Source: Rhizobium sophoriradicis
Lineage (GTDB): Bacteria; Pseudomonadota; Alphaproteobacteria; Rhizobiales; Rhizobiaceae
Assembly (NCBI RefSeq): GCF_003939025.1
Contig: NZ_RQIH01000024.1
Location: 1-64,000, forward strand
Length of the DNA stretch: 64,000 nucleotides
Direction of reading: 5' to 3'
Shown here: positions 43,836 through 52,902 of the stretch, piece after piece
How positions within the stretch are numbered: position 1 is the first letter of the stretch
Layout: each line of letters starts with the position of its first letter
The notes under the pieces: generated by a model
Database searches by the model: none
Seen by the model: the letters and a program-made list of their open reading frames with translations, nothing else
What the model was told of the DNA's origin: nothing
Translations under genes and position numbers: made by a program

Positions 43836-44558
43836 ATGGATGATCAGCGAAAGAGCGTGAAGGTTGCGGCAGTGGCCGACCTGCATATGACTGAGGACGG
43901 CGCAAAATCCTACAAGGATCTGTTTGCCGAAATCTCACTGGTCGCCGATGTCCTGGTCATTGCCGGCGACCTGACCGATCTCGGCCGGCCGAAGGAGGCC
44001 GAATTGCTCGCCATCGATCTCAGACATTGCACGGTGCCGACGGTCGCCGTCCTCGGCAATCACGATCATGAAAGCGGTCAAGTCGAGGACGTCTGCAAAA
44101 TTCTGACCGATGCCGGCGTGAAATTGCTGAACGGCCATGCAGCCGAGATCGCCGGTGTCGGTTTCGTTGGCGTCAAGGGTTTTGCCGGCGGCTTCGGGCG
44201 CCATATGCTCGGTTCCTTCGGCGAAACCGCCATCAAGGCGATGGTCGCCGAGAGCGTCGAGGAATCGATGCGGCTGGAAAACGCGATGCGGCAGGTGCGT
44301 TCCGATCGCTCCCTCGTCGTGCTGCACTATGCCCCGATCGCCGAAACCGTTGCAGGTGAGCCGTTGGAAATCTATCCCTTTCTGGGCTCCTCGCGGCTTG
44401 CGGAAACCATCGACCGGTTTCGCGTGAACGCCGTCGTGCACGGCCATGCCCATCGCGGATCCTATGAGGGCCGCACACCGGGCGGCGCCCCGGTCTACAA
44501 TGTCGCGGCCCATGTCGAGAAACCGACCGGCAAAGCTTACGCCTTACTCGAGCTTTGA
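43836..44558 (+). CDS. Metallophosphoesterase (calcineurin-like)
   Basis: 240 residues from ATG 43836, behind AGGAG. All metal-binding blocks are present in order: ADLHM (D-x-H), AGDLTD, LGNHDHE, LHYAP and VHGHAHRG. That is a two-metal phosphoesterase active site, so it should be active. Substrate unknown. It runs on from the nucleotidyltransferase-like gene with which it probably forms an operon. Confidence 0.88.
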   Translation: MDDQRKSVKVAAVADLHMTEDGAKSYKDLFAEISLVADVLVIAGDLTDLGRPKEAELLAIDLRHCTVPTVAVLGNHDHESGQVEDVCKILTDAGVKLLNGHAAEIAGVGFVGVKGFAGGFGRHMLGSFGETAIKAMVAESVEESMRLENAMRQVRSDRSLVVLHYAPIAETVAGEPLEIYPFLGSSRLAETIDRFRVNAVVHGHAHRGSYEGRTPGGAPVYNVAAHVEKPTGKAYALLEL

Positions 44559-44581
44559 CGGCGGTCAGCCGAGGGCGGCGG

Positions 44582-44788
44582 CTATTTGTTGGTCCTTCCG
44601 CGGCGGCGCGGGTCGACACCGCCCTGGGTCGTCGTATCGTTGGCGGCATCGCCGTCGACAGTATTTTCGGCCTGCATCGCCTCGTCCTCAGGTGGAGATA
44701 CGATGCCGCGGGAGCGGCCGATACCTGGGTCGTTCGACAGGTCGAGGTCGCTTGGTTTGGTGGTCTTTGCGTGTTTGGGCGAAGTCAT
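44582..44788 (-). CDS. Small polar hypothetical protein, 68 residues
   Basis: Start ATG 44788 follows AAGGAG at good spacing. The protein is rich in Asp, Thr and Arg (KPSDLDLSNDPGIGRSRGIVSPPEDEAMQ) and ends in an Arg-rich tail. It is probably disordered. Small proteins like this are common in rhizobia; function unknown. Convergent with the phosphoesterase gene. Confidence 0.65.
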   Translation of the reverse strand: MTSPKHAKTTKPSDLDLSNDPGIGRSRGIVSPPEDEAMQAENTVDGDAANDTTTQGGVDPRRRGRTNK

Positions 44789-44991
44789 GATTTGCTCCTT
44801 CGTGATGGGAAGCTTTGTGGTTCGAGCCGGACGTTGCGGCGGATTTGCCGTGCTTGCATCCTCAGGACGAACTCGTACCGCGAGTCTCTGTTCCGAACTC
44901 CTCGGCGCTCCGATCGGGAGCCGCGAACAACGGGAACATTTCACAGAAGCTGAGGTTGGAGCGCCATCGACGAGCGCCGAGGAGAAAAAAC

Positions 44992-46161
44992 GTGAGAGCT
45001 CTGACCTGGCACGGCAAGCATGATATCCGCTGCGAGAGCGTGCCCGATCCTAGGATTGAAGACGGCCGGGATGCCATCATCAAGGTCACTACCTGCGCGA
45101 TCTGCGGGTCCGATCTGCATCTTTATGACGGTGTCATGCCGGAAATGCACAGCGGCGACGTCATGGGCCACGAGACCATGGGCGAGGTCGTGGAGGTCGG
45201 CAGAGACAACACCAAACTCAAGGTCGGCGATCGTGTCGTTGTCCCCTTCACAATTTCCTGCGGCGAATGTTTTTTCTGCAAACGCGGTTTTTATTCGGGC
45301 TGCGAGCGCTCCAATCCGGATCGTTCGAAAGTCACGAAGATGTGGGGCAATTCGCCGGCCGGGCTGTTCGGCTATTCGCATCTGCTCGGCGGTTATGCCG
45401 GCGGGCAGGCGGAATATCTGCGCGTGCCCTACGCCGATGTCGGTCCGATCAAGGTGCCGGACGGGCTCTCCGATGATCAGGTGCTTTTCCTGTCGGACAT
45501 TTTCCCCACCGGCTACATGGCGGCGGACTTCTGCAATATCCAGCCCGGCGATACGATCGCGATCTGGGGCTGCGGCCCGGTCGGCCAGATGGCGATCCGC
45601 TCCGCCTTCCTGCTCGGCGCCGAAAGGGTAATCGCTATCGATGCGGTGCCCGAGCGGCTTGCGCTTGCACAAGCTGCCGGAGCGATCACACTCGATTTCA
45701 TGGACAAGGATGTCTACGACCAGATCATGGATTTGACCGACGGGCGCGGCGCAGATGCCTGCATCGACGCGGTGGGAACCGAGGCCGAGGCAGCCGCCAG
45801 TTGGGATTCGCGCCTCGACCGCATCAAGGTCGCAATGTTCATGGGCACCGACCGGCCGCATGTGCTGCGTCAGGCGATCCATTGCTGCCGCAATTTCGGC
45901 ACGGTCTCGATCGTCGGGGTCTATGGCGGCTTTCTCGACAAGATCCCGATGGGCTCGGCCATCAATCGCGGCCTGACCTTCAGGATGGCCCAGACACCGG
46001 TCCAGCATTACTTGCCGATACTGATGGAACGTATCGAGAAAGGAGACATCGATCCGTCCTTCGTCATTACCCATCGCGGCTCGCTGGAAGACGGGCCTTC
46101 CCTCTACAAAACGTTCCGCGACAAGCAGGACGGATGCATCAAGGTCGTCCTCAAACCCTGA
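44992..46161 (+). CDS. Zinc-dependent alcohol dehydrogenase, glutathione-independent formaldehyde dehydrogenase-like
   Basis: 389 residues. The start is GTG 44992 with AGGAG seven bases upstream; a longer frame starting 177 bases earlier has no ribosome site and unconserved sequence. Catalytic zinc: [13 protein letters not shown] and [13 protein letters not shown]. Structural zinc: [18 protein letters not shown] site: [20 protein letters not shown]. The closest type is the FdhA-like branch of the MDR family that oxidises aldehydes or polyols. The neighbouring SDR gene follows nine bases later, so they form a redox pair. Confidence 0.92.
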   Translation: MRALTWHGKHDIRCESVPDPRIEDGRDAIIKVTTCAICGSDLHLYDGVMPEMHSGDVMGHETMGEVVEVGRDNTKLKVGDRVVVPFTISCGECFFCKRGFYSGCERSNPDRSKVTKMWGNSPAGLFGYSHLLGGYAGGQAEYLRVPYADVGPIKVPDGLSDDQVLFLSDIFPTGYMAADFCNIQPGDTIAIWGCGPVGQMAIRSAFLLGAERVIAIDAVPERLALAQAAGAITLDFMDKDVYDQIMDLTDGRGADACIDAVGTEAEAAASWDSRLDRIKVAMFMGTDRPHVLRQAIHCCRNFGTVSIVGVYGGFLDKIPMGSAINRGLTFRMAQTPVQHYLPILMERIEKGDIDPSFVITHRGSLEDGPSLYKTFRDKQDGCIKVVLKP

Positions 46162-46170
46162 AGGAGCATG

Positions 46171-46971
46171 ATGGCTGATAATGAAGGAGGCAAGGGCCTC
46201 GCCGTCGTCACCGGCGCCTCCACTGGCATCGGCTACGAACTGGCGAAATGCGCGGCCCAGGATGGTTATGATCTCATCATCGCCGCCAACGAGGAGCGCA
46301 TCAATCAGGCCGCAGCCCACCTCAAGGAGTTCGGCACCGCGGTGGAGGCCGTTGAGGCCGACCTGTCGACAACTCAAGGCGTAGATCGGCTTGTGGAACG
46401 GATCACCGCCAGCGGCCGGTCGGTGGACCTGTTGATGGCCAATGCGGGACGCGGGCTCGGCAAGGCCTTCCTCGACCAGGATTTCGCTGAGGCGCGCAAG
46501 GTCGTCGAAACCAACATTACCGGAACGATCCACTTGATCCATGCCGTCGGCAACCAGATGCGCAGCCGCGGCGAGGGACGTATCCTGCTGACAGGTTCGA
46601 TCGCCGGCTTCATGCCGGGCTCTTACCAGGCCGTCTATAACGCTACCAAGGCTTTCATCAACAGCTTCTCTTTCGCCTTACGCGAGGAATTGAAGGATTG
46701 CGGCGTAACCGTCAGTTGCCTCATGCCCGGAGCAACGGAAACCGAGTTCTTCAAGCGGGCAGGTCTTTTGGATACGGCGATCGGCCAGTCGAAAAAGGAT
46801 GACGCAGGCGAAGTCGCACGCATCGGCTATGACGCGATGATGGACGGCGAAGGCGATGTCGTCAGCGGCTGGAAGAACAAGCTCCAGGCCGCCGTTGCCA
46901 ACGTCACGCCGGCGAGCGTGCTCGCCCACCAGCATTCGAAGATGGCGGAGCCGGGCTCTGGTCGCAAATAA
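46171..46971 (+). CDS. Short-chain dehydrogenase/reductase
   Basis: 266 residues from ATG 46171; ATG 46168 is one codon earlier but lies too close to the AAGGAG site. VVTGASTGIGYELAKCAA is the NAD(P) motif, MANAGRG the Asn-Ala-Gly loop, LTGSIAGFMPGS the serine and YNATKAF the Tyr-x3-Lys. It is a classical SDR. Probably co-transcribed with the formaldehyde-dehydrogenase-like gene. Substrate unknown. Confidence 0.92.
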   Translation: MADNEGGKGLAVVTGASTGIGYELAKCAAQDGYDLIIAANEERINQAAAHLKEFGTAVEAVEADLSTTQGVDRLVERITASGRSVDLLMANAGRGLGKAFLDQDFAEARKVVETNITGTIHLIHAVGNQMRSRGEGRILLTGSIAGFMPGSYQAVYNATKAFINSFSFALREELKDCGVTVSCLMPGATETEFFKRAGLLDTAIGQSKKDDAGEVARIGYDAMMDGEGDVVSGWKNKLQAAVANVTPASVLAHQHSKMAEPGSGRK

Positions 46972-46989
46972 CAACGGCCCTCGGCAGGA

Positions 46990-47011
46990 ACGCGGCGATC
47001 GATCGCCGCGT
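46990..47011. terminator. Perfect 22-base palindrome between convergent genes
   Basis: ACGCGGCGATC is followed directly by its reverse complement. It forms a strong hairpin just past the SDR stop and before the stop of the leftward gene at 47020. No T-run follows, so it may be a terminator, an mRNA 3' end protector or a protein site. Confidence 0.4.
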
Positions 47012-47019
47012 GAGGGCGT

Positions 47020-47283
47020 TCAGTCACGCTCGACGAATTTGTTGAAGCGGCTTGTCTTCCCGTCCTTGGTCTTATCCTGGTAGAGAAAGGCGAGCTTGTT
47101 TTCGTCGAAGATCTTGAAGAATTCGTCCCAGCCGATCTCGTCGAATTCCTCTTCCTTCTCTCCGAAATCGATGCGCAGGACGCCGCCTTTGCCGCCGGTT
47201 CGGATAGCAGCCGGCCTGCCTTCCCTGTCCTCCGCCCATTTGCGGATCTTCTTGTGGTCCGTCGTTGTCTCAGAGCTGCTCAT
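47020..47283 (-). CDS. Small soluble hypothetical protein, 87 residues
   Basis: Starts [25 protein letters not shown], then [39 protein letters not shown] and a basic tail. The pattern (a charged, single alpha/beta unit) recalls small proteins found widely in rhizobia and annotated as hypothetical. No membrane segment. Function unknown. Confidence 0.7.
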   Translation of the reverse strand: MSSSETTTDHKKIRKWAEDREGRPAAIRTGGKGGVLRIDFGEKEEEFDEIGWDEFFKIFDENKLAFLYQDKTKDGKTSRFNKFVERD

Positions 47284-47327
47284 CTATACCTCCGTCTATT
47301 CTTTTGCATTGCGCAAACCCGTCACAG

Positions 47328-47573
47328 TCACAGGAGCGGCTGTCTTTGCTTCCAGTCGCGATACGGTGCCAGCAGTCGGCCGGGATAGCGCCGTTCGATT
47401 TCGCTTTCGGTCAGAGCGATGCGGGACAGAACCTCCTCCATTGCGTCTTGGTCGGCTCTGTCGCTCGCTTTTTCCAGCTCATTCATGGTTTCGAACAACT
47501 CGTCATCCGTCATCGCTTCCAGGCGGTTGGCGAGATCTTCGACCGGTTCGCTCATCAGGGGATTGGTGGACAT
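47328..47573 (-). CDS. Small acidic helical hypothetical protein, 81 residues
   Basis: From ATG 47573, which follows AAGAGG. Sequence is almost all helix-forming and acidic (VEDLANRLEAMTDDELFETMNELEKASDRADQDAMEEVLSRIALTES, quoted here in part by its repeating Glu/Leu pattern), ending in a basic tail. Could bind a basic partner. No family recognised. Confidence 0.65.
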   Translation of the reverse strand: MSTNPLMSEPVEDLANRLEAMTDDELFETMNELEKASDRADQDAMEEVLSRIALTESEIERRYPGRLLAPYRDWKQRQPLL

Positions 47574-47647
47574 TGGCGCCTCTTGCTGATGGCTGTCCAA
47601 CTTCGCTCTTCACACTAAGTTCCCCGGACGACACGAACGAAAGGTCC

Positions 47648-49543
47648 TCATGCTGGCGGCGGCTCTTCCCGATATAACCGCCAGGGAACCGTGGCCACAG
47701 TCAGCCGCGGCCCCCCAAGCTTGACGAGTTTTGTCCGTAGCCGCCCTGCCCTGTTCATGTGCAGAAGCTTCTGCCACCATCTATCTTTGACGGTTTCGGG
47801 AATGAGAACCGCGACACGCCTTTCCGGGCTGTCCGCATCCAGCTTTTCGACCAGCCGCAGAAGCGGTTGGTGCAATTGCCGATAGGGAGCAGGGATGAGC
47901 ATGAGCCGCGGCGGTCTCAAACCCAATGCGGCGATCGGCTCTTCGACGTCGATGCGCCATTTCTCGCGGAGCGCCTTTTCGCCCTCCTCCCGATCAGGTC
48001 CGCCAAGACGGATGAAATGAACCGCAACGACATCAGGCGAGATGGTCAGGGCAAATTTAATGGCGCGTTCGCTCAGTCTGTTCCATGCTTCGGTTATAAC
48101 TAGAACCGTCGGCGGCTCGATATCTTCGAGGGTGATCGGACCCGGCTTCCGCAGTTCGCGTTGAAGCGAGATATAGTAGCTCTTGATCATCTTCAAAACG
48201 GCTATGGCTACCGGAACAGCAACCAGGGTGATCCATGCACCCTCGGCAAATTTTGCGATCAGAATGATGACTAGCGCTGCCGCAGTCGAAACCGCGCCGA
48301 CCGCATTTATCGCGAGCTTTGCTCCATACCGCCTGGACCGGCGGCGCCAATGCTGGGTCATACCGGCTTGAGAGATCGTGAACGTCAAAAAGGCCCCGAT
48401 CGCGAAGAGGGGGATCAGATTGTCGGTAATCCCTCCGAAGGCGATAAGAAGTAGCGCGGCGAAGCCGGAGAGAAAGAGGATGCCGGCGGTAAACACCAGC
48501 CGGCGCCCCGGCTGAGCAAAGGCCTTAGGAAGATAACCATCGGCGGCGACCATCTGGCAGAGCCGGGGAAAGCCGACAAAACTAGTATTGGCCGAAAGGC
48601 AAAGGATGCTCAGAAGGCTTGCCATGGCGATATAATAGAAGGCGCCGTGGCCGGCAATGGCGGCAAGCAGCTGCGACAGCACGCTCTGGTAGCCTTCTCT
48701 CGTCTGATCCATTGCACCGATCTCAAAGGCGGTGGCGATCGTCGCGACACCGCCAAGCAGCAAACCGAGAACAACGACAATAATCGTAAGAGTGAAGTAG
48801 GCGTTGCGCATGACGGGTTGCCTGAACGAACCCATTCCGTTGGAAACAGCCTCAACGCCGGTCATAGCCGTGCAACCGCTGGCAAATGCATGCATGAGGA
48901 GCCAGAGTGTTGCGCCTTGTGCCGCCGGGCCGAGCGGCGGCGGCGCGACGACCGGTGCCTTCTCCCCCAGGCCTAGTCCGACCAGCCCATAGGCGATCGC
49001 ACCCAAAAAGCAGATGATGAAGAGATAGGTCGGCAGTGCGAACAACCAGCCGGCCTCCCCCGTCCCGCGCAAGTTGGCCAGCATGACGACGAAGACGATC
49101 GCGAGGCAGAGCGGCACGATGTAGGGGTGAAGGCTCGGTATTGCCGAGACAAGCGCCCCGACCCCCGCAGAAACGCCAACCGCGACATTCAGCACGTAAT
49201 CGATCATCAACGCCGCGGCGGCAAGCAAGCTCGGATATTCCCCGAGATTTTCCTTCGCCACCACATAGGCGCCGCCGTTCGTCGGATAGGCCGCAAGCGT
49301 CTGCCTGTAGGAGAAATAGAGGATCGCCAGCAGAGCGACGATGCAGCCCATCACCGGGCCGATATAGACCAGGCCGAGCGCACCGAGTGGAATGAGAACG
49401 GTGAGCGCTGCTTCTGGGCCGTAGGAGGACGATCCCAGGCCATCGAGTCCAATCGCGGGCACGGCTTCGACCCAACCGATTTTCTTGTCTTCGTGCTCGC
49501 GGTTGGCAAGACGCCGACCGAACATGAGGGTGCTGAGGTTCAA
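47648..49543 (-). CDS. APC-superfamily permease with cytoplasmic C-terminal domain (KimA-like)
   Basis: 631 residues: about 12 membrane helices (residues 20-450) and a soluble C-terminal domain (about 460-631). The first helix reads GLDGLGSSSYGPEAALTVLIP, with the unwound-helix Ser/Gly motif of APC transporters. Downstream are TNGGAYVVAKENLGEY, SGCTAMTGVEAVSNG and SANTSFVGFPRLCQMVA. This length and layout resemble KimA-type high-affinity potassium importers rather than 450-residue amino-acid permeases; that assignment is inference. Single leftward gene between small hypotheticals and the divergent fusion gene. Confidence 0.8.
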   Translation of the reverse strand: MNLSTLMFGRRLANREHEDKKIGWVEAVPAIGLDGLGSSSYGPEAALTVLIPLGALGLVYIGPVMGCIVALLAILYFSYRQTLAAYPTNGGAYVVAKENLGEYPSLLAAAALMIDYVLNVAVGVSAGVGALVSAIPSLHPYIVPLCLAIVFVVMLANLRGTGEAGWLFALPTYLFIICFLGAIAYGLVGLGLGEKAPVVAPPPLGPAAQGATLWLLMHAFASGCTAMTGVEAVSNGMGSFRQPVMRNAYFTLTIIVVVLGLLLGGVATIATAFEIGAMDQTREGYQSVLSQLLAAIAGHGAFYYIAMASLLSILCLSANTSFVGFPRLCQMVAADGYLPKAFAQPGRRLVFTAGILFLSGFAALLLIAFGGITDNLIPLFAIGAFLTFTISQAGMTQHWRRRSRRYGAKLAINAVGAVSTAAALVIILIAKFAEGAWITLVAVPVAIAVLKMIKSYYISLQRELRKPGPITLEDIEPPTVLVITEAWNRLSERAIKFALTISPDVVAVHFIRLGGPDREEGEKALREKWRIDVEEPIAALGLRPPRLMLIPAPYRQLHQPLLRLVEKLDADSPERRVAVLIPETVKDRWWQKLLHMNRAGRLRTKLVKLGGPRLTVATVPWRLYREEPPPA

Positions 49544-49818
49544 TTTCTATTCCTTATCCAGGCTGAGCGATAACCAACAACGGGAGACCGCCACGGTTCC
49601 CGAGGCAAAGTCATTGAAAGATGCGACCGAGAGGCAGGACGGCCGGGCGCGATCCTCCGACGCGCGCAAATCAATGCCGCTCTGACGGCCGCGGCGATCC
49701 GGTTGCCGGCGGAGACCATGGCTGAAACGAGCCTAAGCCATAGCCAGACCAGCGGGCCCGGCTGCTTCGGAACAACCACCTGCTTTCGGCTGTTGTCTTC
49801 GAGAGTGGAGGTAATCCC

Positions 49819-51801
49819 ATGGATATGACCCGCATCCGAGACCACATGGTAGAACATCACGTCGTGGGCCGCGGCATCCATGATCAAAACGTCACCAGGG
49901 CGATGCGCATGGTGCCGCGCGAAAAATTCGTCGATCCGGGCTTCGAGGAGTTCGCCTATGAGGATGCGCCCTTGGCGATCGGCGAGGGTCAGACAATCTC
50001 GCAGCCTTTCATCGTTGCCCTGATGATCGAAAAGGCCGATCTGGATGCGGGTGACAAGGTTCTCGAGGTCGGAACCGGTTCCGGATACGCCTCTGCCCTC
50101 ATCAGCCGGATCGCGCGACACGTCTATTCCGTCGAGCGCCATGAACGGCTGGCGCTTCAGGCCAGAGAACGGTTTGAAAAGCTGGGCTATCGCAATATCG
50201 ACGTCCGGGTGGGCGACGGCAGCAAAGGCTGGGCTAAAGCTGCTCCCTTCGATGCGATTATCGTTTCCGCTGGCGCACCCGAGGTGCCGGCCGCTCTGAA
50301 GGAGCAGCTGGATCTCGGCGGGCGGCTCATCATCCCGGTCGGCGGCGGCGAGGAACAGCGCCTGAAACGCATCACACGCACGGGGCCGGCCACCTTCGAG
50401 GAGGAAGATTTGGGCGGCGTGCTCTTCGTCCCGCTGATCGGCGAGGATGCCTGGACCGCGGCCCATCCAATGTACACGGCAACAGCCCTGTCGTCGCTCA
50501 CGGAAGAAGTATCCAGCAAACTGATCTCGGCAGCGGCGGAAGAATTTTCATCGATCGAGGACAAGAGCTTTGCCACCCTTTTCGATCGATTTGCTGACAG
50601 CCGCATTGTTCTGCTTGGGGAATCCACCCACGGGACAGCCGAATTTTATCAGACGCGGGCTGCCATTAGCCGGCATCTGATCGCACATCATGGGTTCAAT
50701 CTTATTGCAGTCGAAGCGGATTGGCCGGACGCTTCCGCAATAGACCACTGGATCAATGGCCAGAGACCGACAGACGGCGAGCCATTCAGCCGTTTTCCCC
50801 GGTGGATGTGGCGGAATCTGGAGTTTTCGCGGTTCATCGGCTGGATGAAGGAGGAAAACGAACGGGGCAAGGCATCGCACAAGGATCCGATGCGGTTCTA
50901 TGGCCTCGATCTCTACAACATGTCAGGGTCGATCCGCTCCGTCCTTCACTATCTCGAAAATGTCAGTCCGGAGACAGCCAAGATCGCCAGGGAGCGCTAC
51001 GGCTGCCTCAGCCCCTGGCAGAGCAATCCCGCCACCTATGGTCGGGCCGTGCTGACCGAAGCCTACAGATCATGCGAGGACGCAGTGCTAAAGCAATGCA
51101 CCGAACTTCTGGCCCGATCGCTGAATGACGCGGCCTCGGACAATGATGACTTTCTGAACGCCGTCCAGTCCGCAAGATTGCTCGCCGCCGCCGAACGATA
51201 TTATCGCGTCATGTATTACGGCGGTGCCGAAGCCTGGAACCTGCGCGACTCTTATATGGCAGACACGGTCGAGCACCTTCTCGACTTTCACGGACCAGCG
51301 GCAAAGATCATCATCTGGGCTCACAACTCACATATCGGCGACGCCCGCTACACAGACATGGCAACGGCTCGCGACGAACTCAGCCTCGGTCAGCTGTGCC
51401 GGCAGCGTTTCGCCGGGATGACAAGCCTGATCGGGCTGGGAACACATTGCGGCGAAGTGATCGCCGCCGACGATTGGGACGGGCGGGCGGAGAGGAAGCA
51501 ACTCAACCCGTCGCTCCCGCAGAGCTACGAGCGCTTATGTCACGACGCCGCAAAGCCGCAATTTCTCCTCGACCTCAAGGCCGATGAGGAACTGCACGCA
51601 AGCCTGGTCGAACAGCGGCTTCAGCGCTTCATCGGGGTGATCTACAGGCCGGAATCCGAACGGCTGAGCCACTACATGTCGACATCCCTGTCGCGGCAAT
51701 ACGACGCCTTCATCTGGTTCGACGAAACGCACGCGCTGTCACCGCTTGTCGCTCAGCAGTCCGGGAAGGGCGATCAGGAAACCTTCCCTTACTGTTTCTA
51801 G
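49819..51801 (+). CDS. Fusion: protein-L-isoaspartate O-methyltransferase plus erythromycin-esterase-like domain
   Basis: 660 residues in one frame; start ATG 49819 follows GGAGG. Residues 1-215 are a complete PIMT (Pcm): VPREKFVD, AIGEGQTISQPFIVALM, VLEVGTGSGYASALI (81-95, SAM motif I) and DAIIVSAG. It uses SAM to repair isoaspartyl residues. Residues about 245-650 are an erythromycin-esterase-like (EreA/B) domain: IVLLGESTHGTAEF with the Glu and His needed for catalysis, VEADWPDA, and WAHNSHIGDARY. It is not likely to be a macrolide resistance gene by itself; the Ere-like fold is widespread in bacteria with unknown substrates. Confidence 0.9.
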   Translation: MDMTRIRDHMVEHHVVGRGIHDQNVTRAMRMVPREKFVDPGFEEFAYEDAPLAIGEGQTISQPFIVALMIEKADLDAGDKVLEVGTGSGYASALISRIARHVYSVERHERLALQARERFEKLGYRNIDVRVGDGSKGWAKAAPFDAIIVSAGAPEVPAALKEQLDLGGRLIIPVGGGEEQRLKRITRTGPATFEEEDLGGVLFVPLIGEDAWTAAHPMYTATALSSLTEEVSSKLISAAAEEFSSIEDKSFATLFDRFADSRIVLLGESTHGTAEFYQTRAAISRHLIAHHGFNLIAVEADWPDASAIDHWINGQRPTDGEPFSRFPRWMWRNLEFSRFIGWMKEENERGKASHKDPMRFYGLDLYNMSGSIRSVLHYLENVSPETAKIARERYGCLSPWQSNPATYGRAVLTEAYRSCEDAVLKQCTELLARSLNDAASDNDDFLNAVQSARLLAAAERYYRVMYYGGAEAWNLRDSYMADTVEHLLDFHGPAAKIIIWAHNSHIGDARYTDMATARDELSLGQLCRQRFAGMTSLIGLGTHCGEVIAADDWDGRAERKQLNPSLPQSYERLCHDAAKPQFLLDLKADEELHASLVEQRLQRFIGVIYRPESERLSHYMSTSLSRQYDAFIWFDETHALSPLVAQQSGKGDQETFPYCF

Positions 51802-51904
51802 GCCCGGCACCTCCATCGAAGCAGCCGAGATCAGTCTCACGTGCGAAGCCGGGAACTCTCGGCGCATCCGCAAGTTTAGCGGATCACCAACCCAGGAGAT
51901 CAGT

Positions 51905-52432
51905 ATGAAACGCTTTGCTATCGCTTCGCTCGCCCTTTCGCTTGCCGTTCCCGCTTTCGCGCAGTCGGCGGCTGAAAAGTCCGGCGTCAATTCCCTGATG
52001 GGCGTGCCGCCGAAAACGGAGGATTTCGTCAAGGAGGCGGCGGCAAGCGACATGTTCGAAATCGCCTCAAGCAAGCTCGCGGTCGAACGCGGCGATGAAG
52101 CGACAAAAGCCTTTGCGCAGCAAATGCTAACCGAGCACCAGAAAACCAGCGAGGAACTAAAGGCGCTGGTATCGGGCGGCAAGGTCAAAGCGACCCTTCC
52201 GGACGCAATGACCTCGGATCAGCAAAGCATGCTCGACAAGCTGAACGGCCTCAAGGGCGACGATTTCAACAAGCAATATCACGCGGATCAGGAAGCTGCC
52301 CACGAAGACGCGGTCGATCTCTTCAAGCGCTATGGCGACGAAGGCGATAATCCGGAACTGAAGGCGTGGGCGGCAAGCACGCGGCCTGCGCTGGAACACC
52401 ATCTCCAGATGGCCGAAGAACTTAATAAATAG
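51905..52432 (+). CDS. DUF4142 periplasmic protein
   Basis: 175 residues from ATG 51905, behind AGGAG. A signal peptide (MKRFAIASLALSLAVPAFAQ) precedes a helical, ferritin-like DUF4142 domain: FVKEAAASDMFEIASSKLAVER, AFAQQMLTEHQKTSEELKAL, and HADQEAAHEDAVDLFKRYG. Rhizobia often carry several DUF4142 copies tied to envelope and oxidative stress. The exact role is not known. Confidence 0.9.
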   Translation: MKRFAIASLALSLAVPAFAQSAAEKSGVNSLMGVPPKTEDFVKEAAASDMFEIASSKLAVERGDEATKAFAQQMLTEHQKTSEELKALVSGGKVKATLPDAMTSDQQSMLDKLNGLKGDDFNKQYHADQEAAHEDAVDLFKRYGDEGDNPELKAWAASTRPALEHHLQMAEELNK

Positions 52433-52504
52433 CGGGAAGACAAAAGGATCCAAGGCAACAGGAGCTGCCGGAGGCGCAGAAAACCCCAGCAACAGGCGGA
52501 AGAT

Positions 52505-52768
52505 ATGCACGAATATGTCAGGTATTCCGCAGGCGCCGTCCCGGCCGGCTCGCTGATCGTCAAGCTCTATCGATCGGGGAACCAGATCAGAGGATATGTC
52601 CGCAAGGTCGCAGATACGGATCAGGACGATACGATCTTTCCCGGCGAGGAAATGGAACCTGAGGCAGCGTTCAAGCTGGCGGAAAACCATCGCGGCAACG
52701 CCCCCATCTTCGTCGATCTTGTCGAAGACGTTGCGTGGGATCCGTCCTGGGGCCGCCTCAGGCAATAG
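52505..52768 (+). CDS. Small soluble hypothetical protein, 87 residues
   Basis: MHEYVRYSAGAVPAGSLIVKLYRSGNQIRGYVRKVAD, then an acidic helix (MEPEAAFKLAENHRGNAP) and a Trp-containing end. Looks like a genuine beta-rich fold. It follows the DUF4142 gene by 72 bases and is probably its operon partner. Family not recognised. Confidence 0.65.
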   Translation: MHEYVRYSAGAVPAGSLIVKLYRSGNQIRGYVRKVADTDQDDTIFPGEEMEPEAAFKLAENHRGNAPIFVDLVEDVAWDPSWGRLRQ

Positions 52769-52902
52769 CGTACCGAGCGATCATCATGCCGCCGGCTTGC
52801 CAGAAGCTCTGGACCACCTACGGCGACGATAACCCTGCGTCCGCGCGCAGGCTATTACCTACGCCACGCATTGTTCGGGGCAGATCCGCTCCCCCCCGCC
52901 GC

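Noticed and set aside
44941-46542. Leftward 533-codon frame
   Set aside because: Antisense to the zinc dehydrogenase and SDR genes, both of which have complete motifs.
49819-51801. Macrolide resistance gene
   Set aside because: The Ere-like domain is fused to a repair methyltransferase and this fold is common in bacteria without resistance.
51826-51862. Hairpin GCCGAGA/TCTCGGC before the DUF4142 gene
   Set aside because: Seven-base stem with a long loop in a GC-rich region; expected by chance.
52834-52851. Rho-independent terminator between the 52768 and 52903 gene ends
   Set aside because: Only a six-base GC stem with a six-base loop and no T-run; too weak to call.
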